Source: Nematostella vectensis
Taxonomy: Eukaryota; Cnidaria; Anthozoa; Actiniaria; Edwardsiidae
Direction of reading: 5' to 3'
DNA: 64,000 nucleotides
Assembly: GCF_932526225.1 (NCBI RefSeq)
Contig: NC_064044.1
Span: forward strand, 2,857,001 to 2,921,000
Shown here: positions 36,380 to 48,045 of the stretch, one piece after another
Layout of the letters: each line of letters starts with the position of its first letter
How positions within the stretch are numbered: the first letter of the stretch is position 1
Program-made: the position numbers and the translations under genes
Notes under the pieces: model-generated
Told to the model about the DNA's origin: nothing
Seen by the model: only the letters and a program-made list of their open reading frames with translations
Databases searched by the model: none

Positions 36380-37520
36380 ACCATGTAAAATCTCTGTAAA
36401 CATCCAGAGAAACTCTGTAAAATCTCTGTAAACACCCAGAGAAACTCTGTAAAATTTCTGTAAACATCCAGGGAAACTCTGTAAAATCTCTGTAAACACC
36501 CAGAGAAACTCTGTAAAATCTCTGTAAACACCCAGAGAAACTCTGTAAAATCTCTGCAAGCCCCCAGTAAAAATCTGTAAACTCTCTGTAAACCCCCAGA
36601 AAAAAATGTGTTAAATCTCTGTAAACCCTAAGAGAAACTCAAAATTTCTGTAAACACCCACAGAAACTCTTAAAACATCTGTAAGCCCTCAGTAAAGATC
36701 TCTGTAAATCTTCAGATTAAAAAAACTGTAAAATCCCCGTAAAGCGCCAGAGAAACATTTTAAAATCACTGCAGACCTAGAGAAACTCTGTAAAATCTCT
36801 GAAGACCGCCAAAGAAACTCTGTAAAATCTCTACAAACTGCCAAAGAAACTCTGTAAAATCTCTGAAGACCGCCAAAGAAACTCTGTAAAATCTCTGAAG
36901 ACCGCCAAAGAAACTCTGTAAAATCTCTGAAGACCGCCAAAGAAACTCTGTAAAATCTCTGAAGACCGCCAAAGAAACTCTGTAAAATCTCTGAAGACCG
37001 CCAAAGAAACTCTGTAAAATCTCTGAAGACCGCCAAAGAAACTGTAAAATCTCTGAAGACCGCCAGAGAAACTCTGTAAAATCTCTACAAACTGCCAAAG
37101 AAACTCTGTAAAATCTCTGAAGACCGCCAAAGAAACTCTGTAAAATCTCTGAAGACCGCCAAAGAAACTCTGTAAAATCTCTGAAGACCGCCAAAGAAAC
37201 TCTGTAAAATCTCTGAAGACCGCCAAAGAAACTCTGTAAAATCTCTGAAGACCGCCAAAGAAACTCTGTAAAATCTCTGAAGACCGCCAGAGAAACTCTG
37301 TAAAATCTCTACAAACTGCCAAAGAAACTCTCTAAAATCTCTGAAGACTGCCAAAGAAACTCTGTAAAATCTCTGAAGACCGCCAAAGAAAATCTGTAAA
37401 ATCTCTACAAACTGCCAAAGAAACTCTGTAAAATCTCTAAAGACCGCCAAAGAAACTCTGTAAAATCTCTGAAGACCGCCAAAGAAATTCTGTAAAATCT
37501 CTACAAACTGCCAGAGAAAT
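36380..37520. repeat. 32-bp minisatellite, about 35 copies, two subfamilies
   Basis: Begins about 250 bp after the receptor stop. The proximal part (about 36380-36700) uses CACCCAGAGAAACTCTGTAA-type units. The distal part (about 36780-37520) uses GAAGACCGCCAAAGAAACTC, TGTAAAATCTCT. CTACAAACTGCC variants recur every few units, hinting at a higher-order period. The unit is not a multiple of three and has no minus-strand stop in any frame, so long repetitive frames on that strand are artefacts. Confidence 0.93.
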
Positions 37521-37990
37521 GCCATCTGCCTGATAATGTAGAAATTTCAGTTTCAACCCTTAGGGTACCCCAAGGAAAATTACAAATTTCATTCGCGCAA
37601 ATAAATACTCAACTGAAAACATAGACTTCCGACTTTAACAGAAAGGTTAGCGAATCGAGCAAACTCGTGTCTACAACTTTAAAGGCGTGAGCTATGCTAT
37701 TCCAAGTGGAGCGCCTATAAAAAATCTGCAATTCAGCAAAAGTCGTAGGAAAGAAATTGTAATATTATTTGTAACAAGAAGTAATAAATTGACGCATTTT
37801 GTAAAAAAAAAAACTGAAAGCATTCCAATAACAAGGGCATACTCTGATTTTTATAGAGTGTCTTTCTAAGTGCTTTCCTTTTTCCAAAACAGAATTATTT
37901 TTATTCGTATCCTTGGATTACTTCAAAGCAAAGCCAAATTACCCAGAATTCGCCTGTGTCAAAAAGTCTAGATTTTTTTATGATCATCGT
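37521..37990. other. Intergenic, nothing recognised
   Basis: A/T-rich; no supported gene or repeat. Confidence 0.45.
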
Positions 37991-38073
37991 AGCGTGCGTA
38001 GCAAGCGTTTCTGTGGAGCTCTCTCGCTCTCTATTCCTTCTGAAACTCTACAGAAACGCTTCTTACGCAGGCT
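37991..38073. mobile_element. 83-bp MITE with 24-bp terminal inverted repeats and about 11-bp target-site duplication
   Basis: The left end at 37991-38014 starts AGCGTGCGTAGCAAGCGTTT. The right end at 38050-38073 is its reverse complement with two mismatches. Flanking direct repeats ATGATCATCGT lie at 37980-37990 and 38074-38084, continuing as AGCG on both sides. A 9-11 bp duplication is the size produced by Mutator-like transposases; that assignment is inference. No coding capacity. Confidence 0.75.
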
Positions 38074-38088
38074 ATGATCATCGTAGCG

Positions 38089-38666
38089 AGGCATCTGCGC
38101 GCACCGCATGGGTTTTCTCAGAGATTTTAAGCAACAATAAGTGTATCGCCGAGAGTAGATGGGATACCAATCACGAGTAACATCCTGTAATTACTTAAAC
38201 GCCAAATCACCCAAAAGACACCTGTTTCACCAATTTTCTCCGATTCTTTAAAAGGTCCAGAAGTGATCCATGTATAAAAAGATTTTTTTAAGAAATCGGT
38301 AGTTGTTTAAACGATTTACGTTTTTGGAATAGAAAAACATGGCCTATGTTACCCGATCTTTTAGTCCGAAAGGAAGACTTTGTTAACATAATAAAGGAAG
38401 TGGAGAATATAAAAAAACTCGTACGTGTAACGTGCAATTTATTCAGTGCTTGTCGGAAAAGTAGCTGCTCGTTTTTGCAATTATTTAACTTTTGATACCG
38501 TGACCGTGTTTTTGTTTGTTCCACTTGAAGAGGAAATTGGTAAGATAATATGGTATAATTTAGGAACAGTTTTAAATTTCAAAAGGGTAGAAAGCCAGGT
38601 GTTTATAGAGTATTATTTTTGTGATTTTAGACAATTCAAAATAGGTTTTGTCTTGCCTATTTAGGG
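38089..38666. other. Intergenic, nothing recognised
   Basis: No supported gene. Short frames here show no domain. Confidence 0.4.
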
Positions 38667-38950
38667 TTTGTCAAGACTAGACATTCGACAAGTCGCTCTT
38701 TGAGTGTGCTAAGTAGGATATTCGACAAGTCGCTCTCTGAGTGAGTCAAGAAGGATATTCGACAAGTCGCTCTCTGAGTGAGTCAAGAAGGATATTCGAC
38801 AAGTCGCTCTCTGAGTGAGTCAAGAAGGATATTCGACAAGTCGCTCTCTGAGTGAGTCAAGAAGGATATTCGCCAAGTCGCTCTTTGATTGTGTCAAGAG
38901 GAATATACACCAAGTAGCTCTTTGAGTGTGTCAAAAAAGGGCTCGCCAAG
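38667..38950. repeat. 37-bp minisatellite upstream of GPCR 2
   Basis: About seven copies of a 37-bp unit containing TTCGACAAGTCGCTCTCTGA and GTGAGTCAAGAAGGATA. Inner copies are identical and outer copies diverged. It ends about 110 bp before the receptor ATG, so it may lie in the promoter or 5' untranslated region. Each unit includes CGACAAGTCG, a short imperfect palindrome. Confidence 0.92.
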
Positions 38951-39061
38951 TCGAAGTCGATCTCTGTGGTTTCTAGAAGGACATCCGCAAAAGCCGCCTT
39001 TTAAATCTCGAACATTCGTTAAGGATCGAAGAACTTTTAGATAAAGGAACCTTGTTTAAAC

Positions 39062-40090
39062 ATGAACTTGATTCTCTTAGTATTAATTGCTTTACACTTT
39101 TTGGTACTCGTTATTGGTATAATTGGCAACGTCTCCGTCATTAGAGTTGTTTGGTCGACGCGTTCGATGCACACGACAACAAACTACCTCTTAGCAAATC
39201 TCGCACTGGCTGACATTATAACCCTTTCTACAAACCCCTACTTGTATAAATTATTATTCAATCTAGTTTTGCACTTTAGCAGTAACAGATGGAGCCTTTT
39301 AGCAAAAGACTGGTTGTGTAGGCTTATCATGGAGAACGGTATAGTTGGGGTGTTTATTTGCGTTTCCGTAACGCTACTTACAGTCGTAGCTGTTGAACGC
39401 TTTAACGCCATGGTTAAACCTTTGAGTCCAAGATTCAGCATACAAAAAGAACAAGTGTGGAAAATTGTGATTTTGATATGGTTTGTGAGTGTTCTGCTAA
39501 ATATCCCGATTTTTATTGACGTTGAATTCGACCCTCATACCAACAGATGCATATCGGCGTTAGATATGACCACTTACCGAAAGAGTACTGTAGTATATTT
39601 GGCTATCTACTTTGGAGTGAATTTTTTTATTCCTGGCGTAATAATTACAGTTTGCTATTTGTCCATTCTAAAAGGACTTCTTATCACTAAATCCATCTGT
39701 TCTGCAACAGTCGAGACGATTCAAGGGCAAGAGGAGAAGAAAAAGCTGGCCAAACTTCTAACATCTGTCACAGTTGTTTACTACTGTTGCTTTGCGCCTT
39801 TTCTCACCTTCATGATCTACATGGCTTTTGTAAAGATCCTCTATAACCAAGCCATGAATGCGTCAACACTCCTCACCAATACTTACCTTATTACGTCCTC
39901 TCTCAGTCTCTTTAACTCATGCCTCAATCCAGTCTTGTACGCTTTCCAAAGCTCAAAGTACAGGCGAGCTTTTGCGAGACTTTTCACGTTCAATTTCATG
40001 AAAGTTAGCCGACAAGTCGGTGTCCTTGTCGTAGCTACGGATGCCAGGTCAAGGTCAACCATCCAGAGACAAAGTACGCAAACCCTTTAA
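39062..40090 (+). CDS. Class A (rhodopsin-like) G-protein-coupled receptor, paralogue 2
   Basis: Intronless, 342 residues, seven hydrophobic segments. Landmarks: GN in TM1 (N23), LAD in TM2 (D51), C86 (DWLCR) and C163 as the probable disulfide, ERF in place of DRY at 112-114, CFAP in place of CWxP in TM6, and NPVLY at 289-293. It shares long identical blocks with the receptor 3 kb upstream (WSTRSMHTTTNYLL, ICYLSILKGL-type TM5, EKKKLAKLL, NSCLNPVLYAFQSS), so the two arose by tandem duplication. Divergence is greatest in TM1, the extracellular loops and the C-tail; the tail here lacks the Cys cluster. AATAAA at 40327 is a plausible poly(A) signal. Ligand unknown. Confidence 0.9.
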   Translation: MNLILLVLIALHFLVLVIGIIGNVSVIRVVWSTRSMHTTTNYLLANLALADIITLSTNPYLYKLLFNLVLHFSSNRWSLLAKDWLCRLIMENGIVGVFICVSVTLLTVVAVERFNAMVKPLSPRFSIQKEQVWKIVILIWFVSVLLNIPIFIDVEFDPHTNRCISALDMTTYRKSTVVYLAIYFGVNFFIPGVIITVCYLSILKGLLITKSICSATVETIQGQEEKKKLAKLLTSVTVVYYCCFAPFLTFMIYMAFVKILYNQAMNASTLLTNTYLITSSLSLFNSCLNPVLYAFQSSKYRRAFARLFTFNFMKVSRQVGVLVVATDARSRSTIQRQSTQTL

Positions 40091-40739
40091 AAGTCGATAC
40101 GACGTTAGTACACATACACCAGGGATGGTACCAAATGGTAACAGATGTATTGGGTCTTGGCAAGAGATTATCTTATGCTCTCTTGGTCTTGAGGAATTTA
40201 ACACTTGAGCATCATGGATATTCCAGACATTTTGTGTTTATAGGAAAGCATTCTTAGGGTACCTCATGTGTACTAATAGATCTATTATAGCTGATTTTAA
40301 CTAACCTTCACAGAGCTCACAGAGGAAATAAAAATTATCACTTCTTTCAGCTAGGCGAGTGTGTGTTTTTATTTAACACCCAAAAACCACAAATTGTGAG
40401 CTTTGGTGGTTAAAGGACTCCAGCGATACGAAGCGAAAACACGATTCAAGTGTTTGTGTTTACCCATCACACTAAATGAAATTCTGCTTCTATGTACTTC
40501 TAGCAAATAAAAGGTACTTGCTTGGTTTATCTCCAACAACTTTCGTGTTTTTGTAATGCTTTTCTGTCAAGACATACTCTCGTATGGCTTGACTAGTTTG
40601 GTCACTGTTGTCTGGTGCACACTAGTGACATAATGTCATAGGCTCGCGCACCTTTTATTTTCATTGGCGCGCGCTGTTTGTTCGAATTTTTCGGTATTAA
40701 GTGCCCGCTCGCGCCACAGTGATAATTTTATTCCAATAA
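40091..40739. other. 3' UTR of GPCR 2 and intergenic
   Basis: Contains the probable poly(A) signal AATAAA at 40327-40332. Nothing else recognised. Confidence 0.5.
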
Positions 40740-43700
40740 ATACCAATACAGGTATATTAGGATAATATACAAAGTAGGTTGGCTTATATGCCTATCCTCT
40801 ATTCATAATATTTAATTACATCATCACAAAATTTCAGGACTAGGCTCGTAATGGAGTCATCTGTTAAGCTCATAATATACAAAAAGAGGTCTTTTGGCCT
40901 TAACAGTTTGAAAGAGTTATTGATTGCAAATAGATCATTAAAAATACTCGACGTATATCATTGACATAGTCGCATTCCATTAAGGTATGGTACTCATCCC
41001 CAACCTTATTTTTTTCACATTTTTCACAAATCCTTAATTCATAAGGTAAATTTTTATAGCGGCCTGTTTCAATTGCTAGTTTGTGTGCCGAGACACGCAA
41101 TCTAGTCATAGATTGTCGGCGTCTAACATTAGCTTCTGATAAATATTTTTTCTAGTTTAAAATTTGTCTTGATCTTGCAATAAGTGCGTAGCTTTCCACT
41201 ATTTTGATTTAACTGTGCCTGGGTTCTCCAAAATGTTGCATAACTTTTATATAGTACTTTCTTAATATATTTTCCTAAGGTATGAATTTGTTGGCCTTTA
41301 ATAACTATTTCCTGTAGTGTCTTTAAATCACACCAAGCAAATAGGGAATTGATAAACCTTACAGGGACATTAGATGTTGAAGAAAGGCTGATCTTCGCCG
41401 TTTCCCCCACTAAGGTGTTTTCATATATCCTACTTTTTATTCGGCACCGATATTTTGCCACCAGGGAAGAAATTTGTACTATTAGTGGGGCTTTTCCCAG
41501 TTCTCCATATATAGTTAAATTTGTAGTTTTTGATTGGACTCTACGCTTGAAAAACTTCAGTTGTAGTTCTTCGAAACCATTTGATACTTTGAAAAATTTA
41601 GTCTTAAAAATTTCATACGATGAGGCCCTTCCTAAAAGGCATGTACCCCAAATTTCACAACCGTACAGTAACACTGGTACAACGAGTGACGAAAACAATT
41701 TCAACAGTACTTGTATTGACACATTTTCGACATTTGACAGACGGTTTAAAATATAGTGGTATACACGTGTGGCTTTGTTGTATAGACTTTTTAGGGCACT
41801 TTTAAAATTTCCCGAGAAATGAAACTTCAGACCTAGATATGTGTATTCGTCTACACATTCTAATGGCTCTCCACCGTAGTCCCATTTACCTGTTGTAAAT
41901 TGCCGCCGGTATTGTTGCGGACCAAAAACTAATACTTTAGATTTTTTTATATTAACTGTGAGCTTCCATTTATCTGCGTACAATTTTAGTTTCTGGAGGC
42001 AATTTTCGAGACCGGCGGCTGAGTCAGATAGTATAACCAAATCATCAGCATAGAGGAGACAGTTAAGTTTTGATGTATTATCGAGTTTTACTGGGTCGCA
42101 CGATGAAGAGAATATTTCTGGAATATCATTGATTAAGATGTTGAAAAGGGTTGGGCTTAGGTTGCATCCCTGTTTCACCCCAACGTGAGAAGAAAAGGAA
42201 GGCGTTATACCCTGGTCTAGCTTAACTGATAATCTAACATCTGAATACATACTTTGTAAAAGGGTGATAAATCTTCCGCTTCCGCAGGGTTTTTAGTACT
42301 AATAAATGGTCGGTCGTGCGAAAGCCCTTTCTAAAACCGATCTGATATCTATTTAAGATTTTATATTTTTTCAGAAATTTTGTAAGGCGGCCGTTTATGA
42401 TCAGTGTGAAAAACTTCCCAAGGCAGCTACTTATAGCGATTCCTCTATAGTTTCCCGGATCACATTTATCGCCTGATTTGTGTAATGGTACAATATAACC
42501 CTTTCACCAGCTCTTAGGAAATACCCCCTGTGTTAGCACAGTATTGAATAGTTTTACAAAGTATCGGCCTTGGGATTCGACAGATACCTTTATAATTTCA
42601 TTATTTAATAAATCACCAGCGCTGGCTTTTTTGTTTTCAAGTAATTTTGCTGTTGATTGCACTTCTTCTAGGGTGATAGGCGAATCTAGGATTTCATCCC
42701 GGTTTCTAGCCCAAACATGGTAGTTTTTTACAATATGTGCTTCTATCCCCGAGTCGTCTGAAAAGCAATTCTGTGGCGTATTTAATTCTTTGAAGTAGTT
42801 ATACCATGCATCCGAGCAGTCGGATCTGATTGTCTTAACTAGATTCCAGAATTCTTTCGGATTGCTGTCTGCCTTTTAAGCTTCTTCGTTAATTGCTTGT
42901 ATGCTTTCTTGGTTGAAAAGAATCTATGCCTTATGTATGGCTCGTCCGGGTATCTCGAAAGAAGTTTGCCAAGACTTCGCAATTCTTTTCTTAGTTCATT
43001 ACAATCCTTATTAAACCATTTTTGGTGCTGTCTTGAACTTCTCTTTGAACTTTTTTGCTTCTTCACGAGAATCACCTGTTTTGATGCTTGACGTATTACG
43101 TTTGTAAAACTGTCAACTGCTAGATCAACATTAATCTTTTCTTCTGATTTAAAAATTTCATTAAGGTCTCTGCTCACATTTTCTGATGCTATTGACTCGC
43201 GCAGCAAAGTTTCAGATTCCTTCTCCCATTTAAATACTTTTGGGTGCTGTTCGAGATCCATCAAATTATTTATATCTTTAATCTTTTGTGTTTTTAATGC
43301 AAACGAAAGAAAGCGATGGTTAGAAAAGTTCGATGGTGTTGAAACGGTGAAATGGTGAACTTGTAGGTAGATTGTTTGCGAAACGAGAGTGTAAAAACAA
43401 GTGTATTGGCCCAGATGATCACCCCTTGTCCTACCATTCAGTACTATTAAACTATTACTGTTACTAAACTCTGCTAAAGATTTTCCGTATGCGTTGACAT
43501 TCTGATCTCTCGAGTTCCTGACCGTCGGAAACGGGTAACTACATGCAGATTCAGATAAATCGGTAAAGTCTGCCAAGTTACCCATCCTTGCATTAAAGTC
43601 TCCGCATACAATGATTTCGCCTTTTTGCGAAAATTTATACATGCTATTTTGGAGATGTTCAAAATGATCTACATTTAGTTGTTGCTCCCTTGGGGAGTTC

Positions 43701-43840
43701 CGTGGGGGAAAGTAAACAGTACACACGTAAATGTCTCGAAATAGTTTTTATCTAGATAAAATCTTCACATGAGTGTTGTTCTAGAAATCTAACACCCTTG
43801 CGGATTGATGCTTTCACTAGAATTGTAATTAATAAAAATG
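40740..43840 (-). mobile_element. Decayed APE-type non-LTR retrotransposon (LINE), 5' truncated
   Basis: The minus strand carries endonuclease, reverse transcriptase and a C-terminal Cys/His module in the normal ORF2 order, interrupted by stops and frameshifts. The endonuclease N-terminus is missing or decayed beyond about 43840. The A/T-rich 3' end is near 40740. A coiled-coil/SGNH ORF1 in the same orientation lies on the other side of the (TGA)n tract, so both may derive from one CR1/L2-like element, but that is not proven. Clade assignment is left open. Confidence 0.85.
40799..43726 (-). pseudogene. LINE ORF2: AP endonuclease plus reverse transcriptase, disrupted
   Basis: From high to low coordinates. 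Endonuclease: CTVYFPPRNSP, GEIIVCGDFNARMG (catalytic GDFN), NGRTRGDHLGQYTC, and FSNHRFLSF where SDH is expected, so the terminal catalytic Asp is lost. Reverse transcriptase fingers: KKASAGDL, NYRGIAISSCLGK, QIGFRKGFRTTDH, with an in-frame stop after FPKSW near 42510 and a frameshift near 42250-42300. Palm: GVKQGCNLSPTLFN, then LLYADDLVILSD with the catalytic YADD. The C-terminal module RLRVSAHKLAIETGRY..CEKC..H..C (41109-40960) is reached after another break near 41130. A last frameshift near 40945 leads to the stop at 40799-40801. It cannot make a functional protein. Confidence 0.88.
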
Positions 43841-43955
43841 GATAGTTAATGAAGAAATAACTAATTTGACAGACCACACTACAACAGCAAAACGTAACGC
43901 AAGACACTAACGTCCGAAATTGTAATAAAAAAAATAAATAATAATAATAATAATA

Positions 43956-45082
<1,127 letters not shown>

Positions 45083-45177
45083 AATTATAATAATTATAAT
45101 AACAATATTAATAAGTAAAATAATTTGAAAAAAAAATATTGTTAATAAAATAAAATGTTTGAAGTTTTTTACGTATT

Positions 45178-46500
45178 CTAGAAGACCCCCACCCTAGGCT
45201 CCTCTGTAGGAAGGTCAATAGGATAATAACTTACCCCTGGTGGCATTTGTTGAAAGCATACTTTATGATCTGGGTTTAATAGCTGTTCTAAAAGTCTGGT
45301 GATGTTACTTAGTTGATTTTTAATTGGAATGTCTGGTTGTTTGCGACTGTGCAGTCTTGGATCAGAGGAGCGCTGGGCCTGTTTAGACGGCGGTGAACGC
45401 CCAGCTTGTGTAGCTGCACGATTAGCATGTGATGACAGTTGCTTGCTCTGATACCTGTCCTTAGTGATGCCTAGGGCCCTCCGTATCCCGTTCTTGATGT
45501 TACCTGCCAGCACTCTGATACCCTGCTCCTTGTTCAGATGTTTCACGTCCCTGTAAAGCCTCCCCTTTCTTAGGTTCCCGTTGTCTACCAGAATGACTTG
45601 CTTCTCCGCACACAGATTTTCTCCAACCTCGGCGTTGATGTAAAATACAGCTTCATCGAGGCTGTCGCGCCGTGGGGTGATGCTGCACATAATGAAGCTT
45701 TCCCCCGGAAACGCACTCATAGCTGTATGCACCATTTGTTGCTGTTTCTTCGCCACTATGTTCGCAGGTTGGGATTCCACGTCATTTACACCAGTGTTGA
45801 TGATCACTCCATGGCGAACTCTGAACGTTGGATTTTTCAGTATTTCTATGGCACGTTCAGTGGTGTTGCAAGGAATGATACTGCAGGTGTGCTTGTTCGT
45901 ACCCCGTGCACTTGGCATAGTTCATCCCTATTGATATATCTTCTATTTGAGTCGCACATGAAGACAAAATCATACTCCTTTGCTTCTTGTTGTTGTTTCA
46001 CTTGTATTGAAGCATTAGGGTTTTGTTGGTGTTGTTCTTGTTTCGGAGCGGCTCTTTCTATTGGCTGTTGGCGTTGGTTCTGTACCGTCTCATGTTCTTT
46101 TTCTAATACCGAGAGCCGGTTCTCTAGTTCAGTTTTGCTGGTTTCCAAGCTTTTTATTCTTTTTGTGAGGTTAGTTTTTTCTTCTGCTAGGGAACCAACT
46201 CTTCCTTCTAGCTTTCCGACCTCGTTCAGGGCTTTGCTCATTCGCTGCTCCTCTTGAAAGAAGGAATGGCTCTTGTTCCCTTTTGAAAACAATCATATTG
46301 TTCTTTATCATGTTACCAATTGAGTTGTTTATTGTAGCCTCCTCGTTTTCGAGCTTTTTCTTAATTTTTGCCACTTCGAAGTTTGTTTCTGCTGTTGTAC
46401 TATCTGCTTATACTATAGCTTCCTCGATTCTCTCAAGTTTCGATAGTATGTTTTGAACCATTTTCCAGATATCTTTATTTCCGTCTTGGTGTTCCGTTCT
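45178..46500 (-). pseudogene. LINE ORF1-like: coiled coil plus SGNH/GDSL-type esterase domain, broken
   Basis: The minus strand has three frame segments in order. First, about 46500-46171: charged coiled coil (FEVAKIKKKLENEE) with a stop near 46410. Second, 46292-45846: heptad-rich LEGRVGSLAEEKTNLTKRIK, a Gln-rich linker, then YDFVFMCDSNRRYIN. Third, 45918-45178: VIINTGVNDVES, later LYRDVKHLNKEQGIRVLAGN, then a basic Ser-rich tail. DSN, GVND and DVKHL match SGNH hydrolase blocks I, III and V (Ser, Asn, Asp-His). Coiled coil plus esterase is known for ORF1p of CR1/L2-clade LINEs. Frameshifts near 46290 and 45910 make it non-functional. Its 5' end runs into the 12-bp minisatellite. Confidence 0.7.
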
Positions 46501-46566
46501 ACCTTTTACAGTTGTACAAGAAAACAAAGCAAAAGGCGCGCATTTTTTACATAAAATCGCTTTGAC

Positions 46567-48045
46567 AGGATGAGGATGAGGGTGAGGATGTGGGTGAGCA
46601 TGAGGGTAAGGATGAGGTTAAGGATGAGGGTAAGGATGAGGGTAAGGATGAGGGTTAGGATGAGGGTGAGGATGAGAGTAAGGATGAGGGTGAAGGTGTG
46701 GGTAAGGAAAAGGTTAAGGATGAGGGTAAGGATGAGGGTGAGGATGAGGGTAAGGATGAGGATGAGGGTGAGGATGAGGATGAGGAAAAGGATGAGGGTG
46801 AGGGTAAGGATGAGGGTGAGGATGAGGATGAGGATGAGGATGAGGGTAAGGATGAGGGTAAGGATGAGAGTGAGGATGAGGGTAAGGATGAGAGTGATGA
46901 TGAGGATAAGGATGAGGATAAGGATGAGAGTGAGGATAAGGGTAAGGATGAGGGTAAGGATGAGGGTAAGGATGAGGGTAAGGATGAGGGTAAGGATGAG
47001 GGTAAGGATGAGGGTAAGGATGAGGGTAAGGATGAGGGTAAGGATGAGGGTAAGGATGAGGGTAAGGATGAGGGTAAGGATGAGGGTAAGGATGAGGGTA
47101 AGGATGAGGGTAAGGATGAGGGTGAGGATGAGGGTGAGGATGAGGGTGAGGATGAGGGTGAGGATGTGGGTGAGGATGAGGGTGAAGATGAGGGTGAGGA
47201 AAAGGTTAAGGATGAGGGTAAGGATGAGGGTAAGGATGAGGGTGAGCATGAGGGTTAGCATGAGGGTAAGGATGAGGATGAGGGTGAGGATGAGGAAAAG
47301 GATGAGGGTGAGGGTAAGGATGAGGGTAAGGATGAGGATGAGGGTAAGGATGAGGGTAAGGATGAGGATGAGGGTGAGGATGAGGGTAAGGATGAGGGTA
47401 AGGATGAGGGTGAGGATGAGGGTAAGGATGAGGGTAAGGATGTGGGTGAGGATGAGGGTGAAGATGAGGGTGAGGATGAGGGTAAGGATGAGGGTAAGGA
47501 TGAGGGTGAAGATGAGGGTGAGGATGAGGGTAAGGATGAGGGTGAAGATGAGGGTGAGGATGAGGGTAAGGATGAGGGTAAGGATGAGGGTAAGGATGAG
47601 GGTGAGGATGAGGAAAAGGATGAGGGTGAGGATGAGGAAAAGGATGAGGGTGAGGGTGAGGATGAGGGTGAGGATGAGGGTAAGGATGAGGGTGAGGATG
47701 AGGGTGAGGGTGAGGGTGAGGATGAGGGTAAGGGTGAGGATGAGGGTGAGTCGAGGGTAAGGATGAGGGTGAGGGTGAGGATGAGGGTAAGGATGAGGGT
47801 GAGGATGAGGGTGAGGATGAGGGTGAGAATGAGGGTAAGGATGAGGATGAGGATGAGGTTAAGAATGAGGTTAAGGATGAGGGTAAGGATGAGGGTAAGG
47901 ATGAGGGTGAGGATGAGGGTAAGGATGAGGGTAAGGATGAGGGTAAGGATGAGGGTAAGGATGAGGGTAAGGATGAGGGTGAGCATGAGGGTAAGGATGA
48001 GGTTTAGGGTAAGGTTTAGGTAAGGATGAGGGTATGGGTGAGGGC
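46567..48045. repeat. 12-bp (and 6-bp sub-unit) minisatellite, GGATGAGGGTAA type, C-poor plus strand
   Basis: About 1.48 kb of GATGAGGGTAAG / GATGAGGGTGAG and 6-bp subunits. The plus strand has almost no C (rare GTGAGCATG units), giving extreme G versus C asymmetry and closely spaced G-tracts. All frames are open for hundreds of codons (Arg-Val-Arg-Met, Asp-Glu-Gly-Lys on plus; Leu-Thr-Leu-Ile, Pro-Ser-Ser on minus); these are artefacts. Confidence 0.97.

Noticed and set aside
36201-37525. Minus-strand frames repeating RDFTEFLWRSSEILQS
   Set aside because: The same 32-bp unit read in three frames; no unique flanking coding sequence and no splice sites.
45598-46257. 219-codon plus-strand frame opposite the SGNH ORF1
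   Set aside because: Antisense shadow of the ORF1 sequence; Cys/Phe-rich without a domain.
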